Origin: an uncultured delta proteobacterium
GTDB lineage: Bacteria > Myxococcota_A > Polyangia > Polyangiales > Polyangiaceae
NCBI GenBank assembly: GCA_903892415.1
Contig: CAITIQ010000314.1
Coordinates: 1-33,261, forward strand
Length of the DNA: 33,261 bases
Direction of reading: 5' to 3'
In this document: one piece after another, positions 32,241-33,261 of the stretch
Layout of the letters: every line of letters starts with the position of its first letter
Position numbering within the stretch: the stretch's first letter is position 1
The notes under the pieces: model-generated
What the model saw: the letters and a program-made list of their open reading frames with translations, nothing else
Told to the model about the DNA's origin: nothing
Database searches by the model: none
Position numbers and translations under genes: made by a program

Positions 32241-33261
32241 CTAATCCTCCATGCCCGGCAGCACCGGCCCGGCCTTCTTCTTCCCGCGGCCCTTGCTCTT
32301 CTTCTCTTCTGCGACCGCGCCCTCTCCGGCATCCGCGCCTGCGCTCTCTTGCTTCGCGGCTGACCTCTCCTTCTTCGCATTCGCTGCGGAGCGGGCGGGC
32401 TTGGCTGCTGGTTTGCCTGCGGCGTCGGCTTTGGCCTCCTCTGCGGCGCGCTCGGCGTTGAGGGCGAAGAGCTTATCGACGATGGCGTCTTCGAAGATTT
32501 TGGCGGCGGTCTTTTGTTCGGGGGTGGTTGGGCAGTAGGGGGGGACGGTGAGGTCTGACCAGCCGTAGGCGGCGATGACGGCGCGGTCCATGGTTTCGTG
32601 GAGGGCGCGGAGTTCGAGGACGCGCGGGTCGTCGTTGTTGGGGTCTTTGATGGCGTTGTACGTCTTGGTCAGGCCCTGCTGGGTCTCCACCATGAAGGCG
32701 GCGCGTGCGTCGTAGAGCGCCTGGCCCACTGACTCGAGCGCGGGCAGCACAGCGCGCGGATCGGGCGTGGGAAACGGGAAGGTCTCGAAGCAATCCGAGG
32801 CTGAGTAGTTGAGGTCCGTCTTCATCGTAGACGAGAGCAGCCACGTCCAGGGCGCGTGCACGCGGGATTGAAGGACTGCGAAGGCGGTGAAGTGGTCGAG
32901 CGGGAACGCGTAGAGCTTGTGCGAAAACACGCGACCGGTCGGTTGGAACGAGAACAGCAGATGCTTGCTAACAATGCTGGTTACCAGGCAGCGCTCAAGC
33001 GGCGCGATCGCGTCAAACAATGCTGGCGTCCAACGCCCGTATTGCCACCAAAACTGCTTACGCCGCCGCCCGTCTGGATTGTCGTTGAGCTTGTCCCGCT
33101 CAGGCTTCACCTTCTCTCGCACGATCCCAATTAGGTCCGGCCATTGCTCCGCCTCATCCAGAGTCATCGTGCCAAAGCTGATCACATAGCGATCGAAGGC
33201 TTGCGTTGGGGTCGAGTTAACCTCCTCCCCGCCGAGATACGGGTAGATCCGCTCGGCGTTC
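32241..33261 (-). CDS. drmMI: Adenine-specific methylase, C-terminal part (DrmMI-like), 5' end outside window
   Basis: Open from the right edge to the TAG at 32241, about 339 residues. The sequence (NAERIYPYLGGEEVNSTPTQ; QFWWQYGRWTPALFDAIAPL; LQSRVHAPWTWLLSSTMKTD; DCFETFPFPTPDPR) is the target-recognition and C-terminal region of large type IIG/Eco57I-like adenine methylases. The catalytic NPPY part lies outside the window. The end is an Ala/Lys-rich tail. Because drmABC follow on the same strand, DrmMI of type 1 DISARM is the best call, modifying host DNA so DISARM spares it. A stand-alone IIG enzyme or PglX-like protein remains possible, since methylase and drmA are almost 10 kb apart. Confidence 0.72.
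   Translation of the reverse strand, partial: NAERIYPYLGGEEVNSTPTQAFDRYVISFGTMTLDEAEQWPDLIGIVREKVKPERDKLNDNPDGRRRKQFWWQYGRWTPALFDAIAPLERCLVTSIVSKHLLFSFQPTGRVFSHKLYAFPLDHFTAFAVLQSRVHAPWTWLLSSTMKTDLNYSASDCFETFPFPTPDPRAVLPALESVGQALYDARAAFMVETQQGLTKTYNAIKDPNNDDPRVLELRALHETMDRAVIAAYGWSDLTVPPYCPTTPEQKTAAKIFEDAIVDKLFALNAERAAEEAKADAAGKPAAKPARSAANAKKERSAAKQESAGADAGEGAVAEEKKSKGRGKKKAGPVLPGMED

Overview
The window is high-GC DNA. It carries many lipoproteins with a Gly/Ala-rich linker directly after the lipobox cysteine, together with Kelch, Sel1, HtrA-like and ferritin-like proteins. This combination is typical of large-genome Myxococcota, most likely a Polyangiales (Sorangium/Polyangium-like) bacterium. 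The assignment rests on protein style only; no rRNA, tRNA or phylogenetic marker is present.

Left part (1-16234): ordinary accessory chromosome with clear signs of decay. In order it holds a Sel1-repeat protein (cut by the window edge), a phytanoyl-CoA-dioxygenase-like enzyme, a small protein/nucleotidyltransferase pair resembling a toxin-antitoxin unit, and a lipoprotein + ferritin-like operon. These are followed by several secreted lipoproteins, a TerB-like protein divergent from an HtrA-like protease with a C-terminal YbjN-like domain, a protein of unknown function, and a Kelch-repeat lipoprotein gene broken by a frameshift. Between them lie gene remnants: a membrane-protein piece, an ABC-transporter tail, two or three lipoprotein or hypothetical fragments, an IS91-type transposase N-terminus, and a 54-bp duplicated scrap of the Kelch gene.

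Right part (16292-33261): a phage-defence island built around a DISARM locus. drmA (helicase), drmB (DUF1998) and drmC (phospholipase-D fold) are contiguous on the minus strand with overlapping stops and starts. The C-terminal third of a large adenine-specific methylase, probably drmMI, enters from the right edge on the same strand. Between drmMI and drmA, where type 1 DISARM is normally compact, sit almost 10 kb of other modules in both orientations. They are a Septu-like HNH/ATPase pair immediately upstream of drmA, an unrecognised helical protein, an ABC-type ATPase with a conserved 184-residue partner, and a DEDDh-exonuclease/TerB-like/BRCT protein that has lost three of five catalytic residues. 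Next come a PD-(D/E)XK nuclease with a translationally coupled partner, and a nucleotidyltransferase with a coupled partner. The pairing of genes by 4-base overlaps shows that these are two-gene units, and the alternating strands show that they are transcribed separately.

The most interesting items are this split DISARM locus, the uncharacterised two-gene modules inside it, the pseudo-exonuclease, and a 255-bp intergenic array of heptamers spaced exactly 21 bp apart and arranged symmetrically, between the unrecognised helical gene and the ATPase module.
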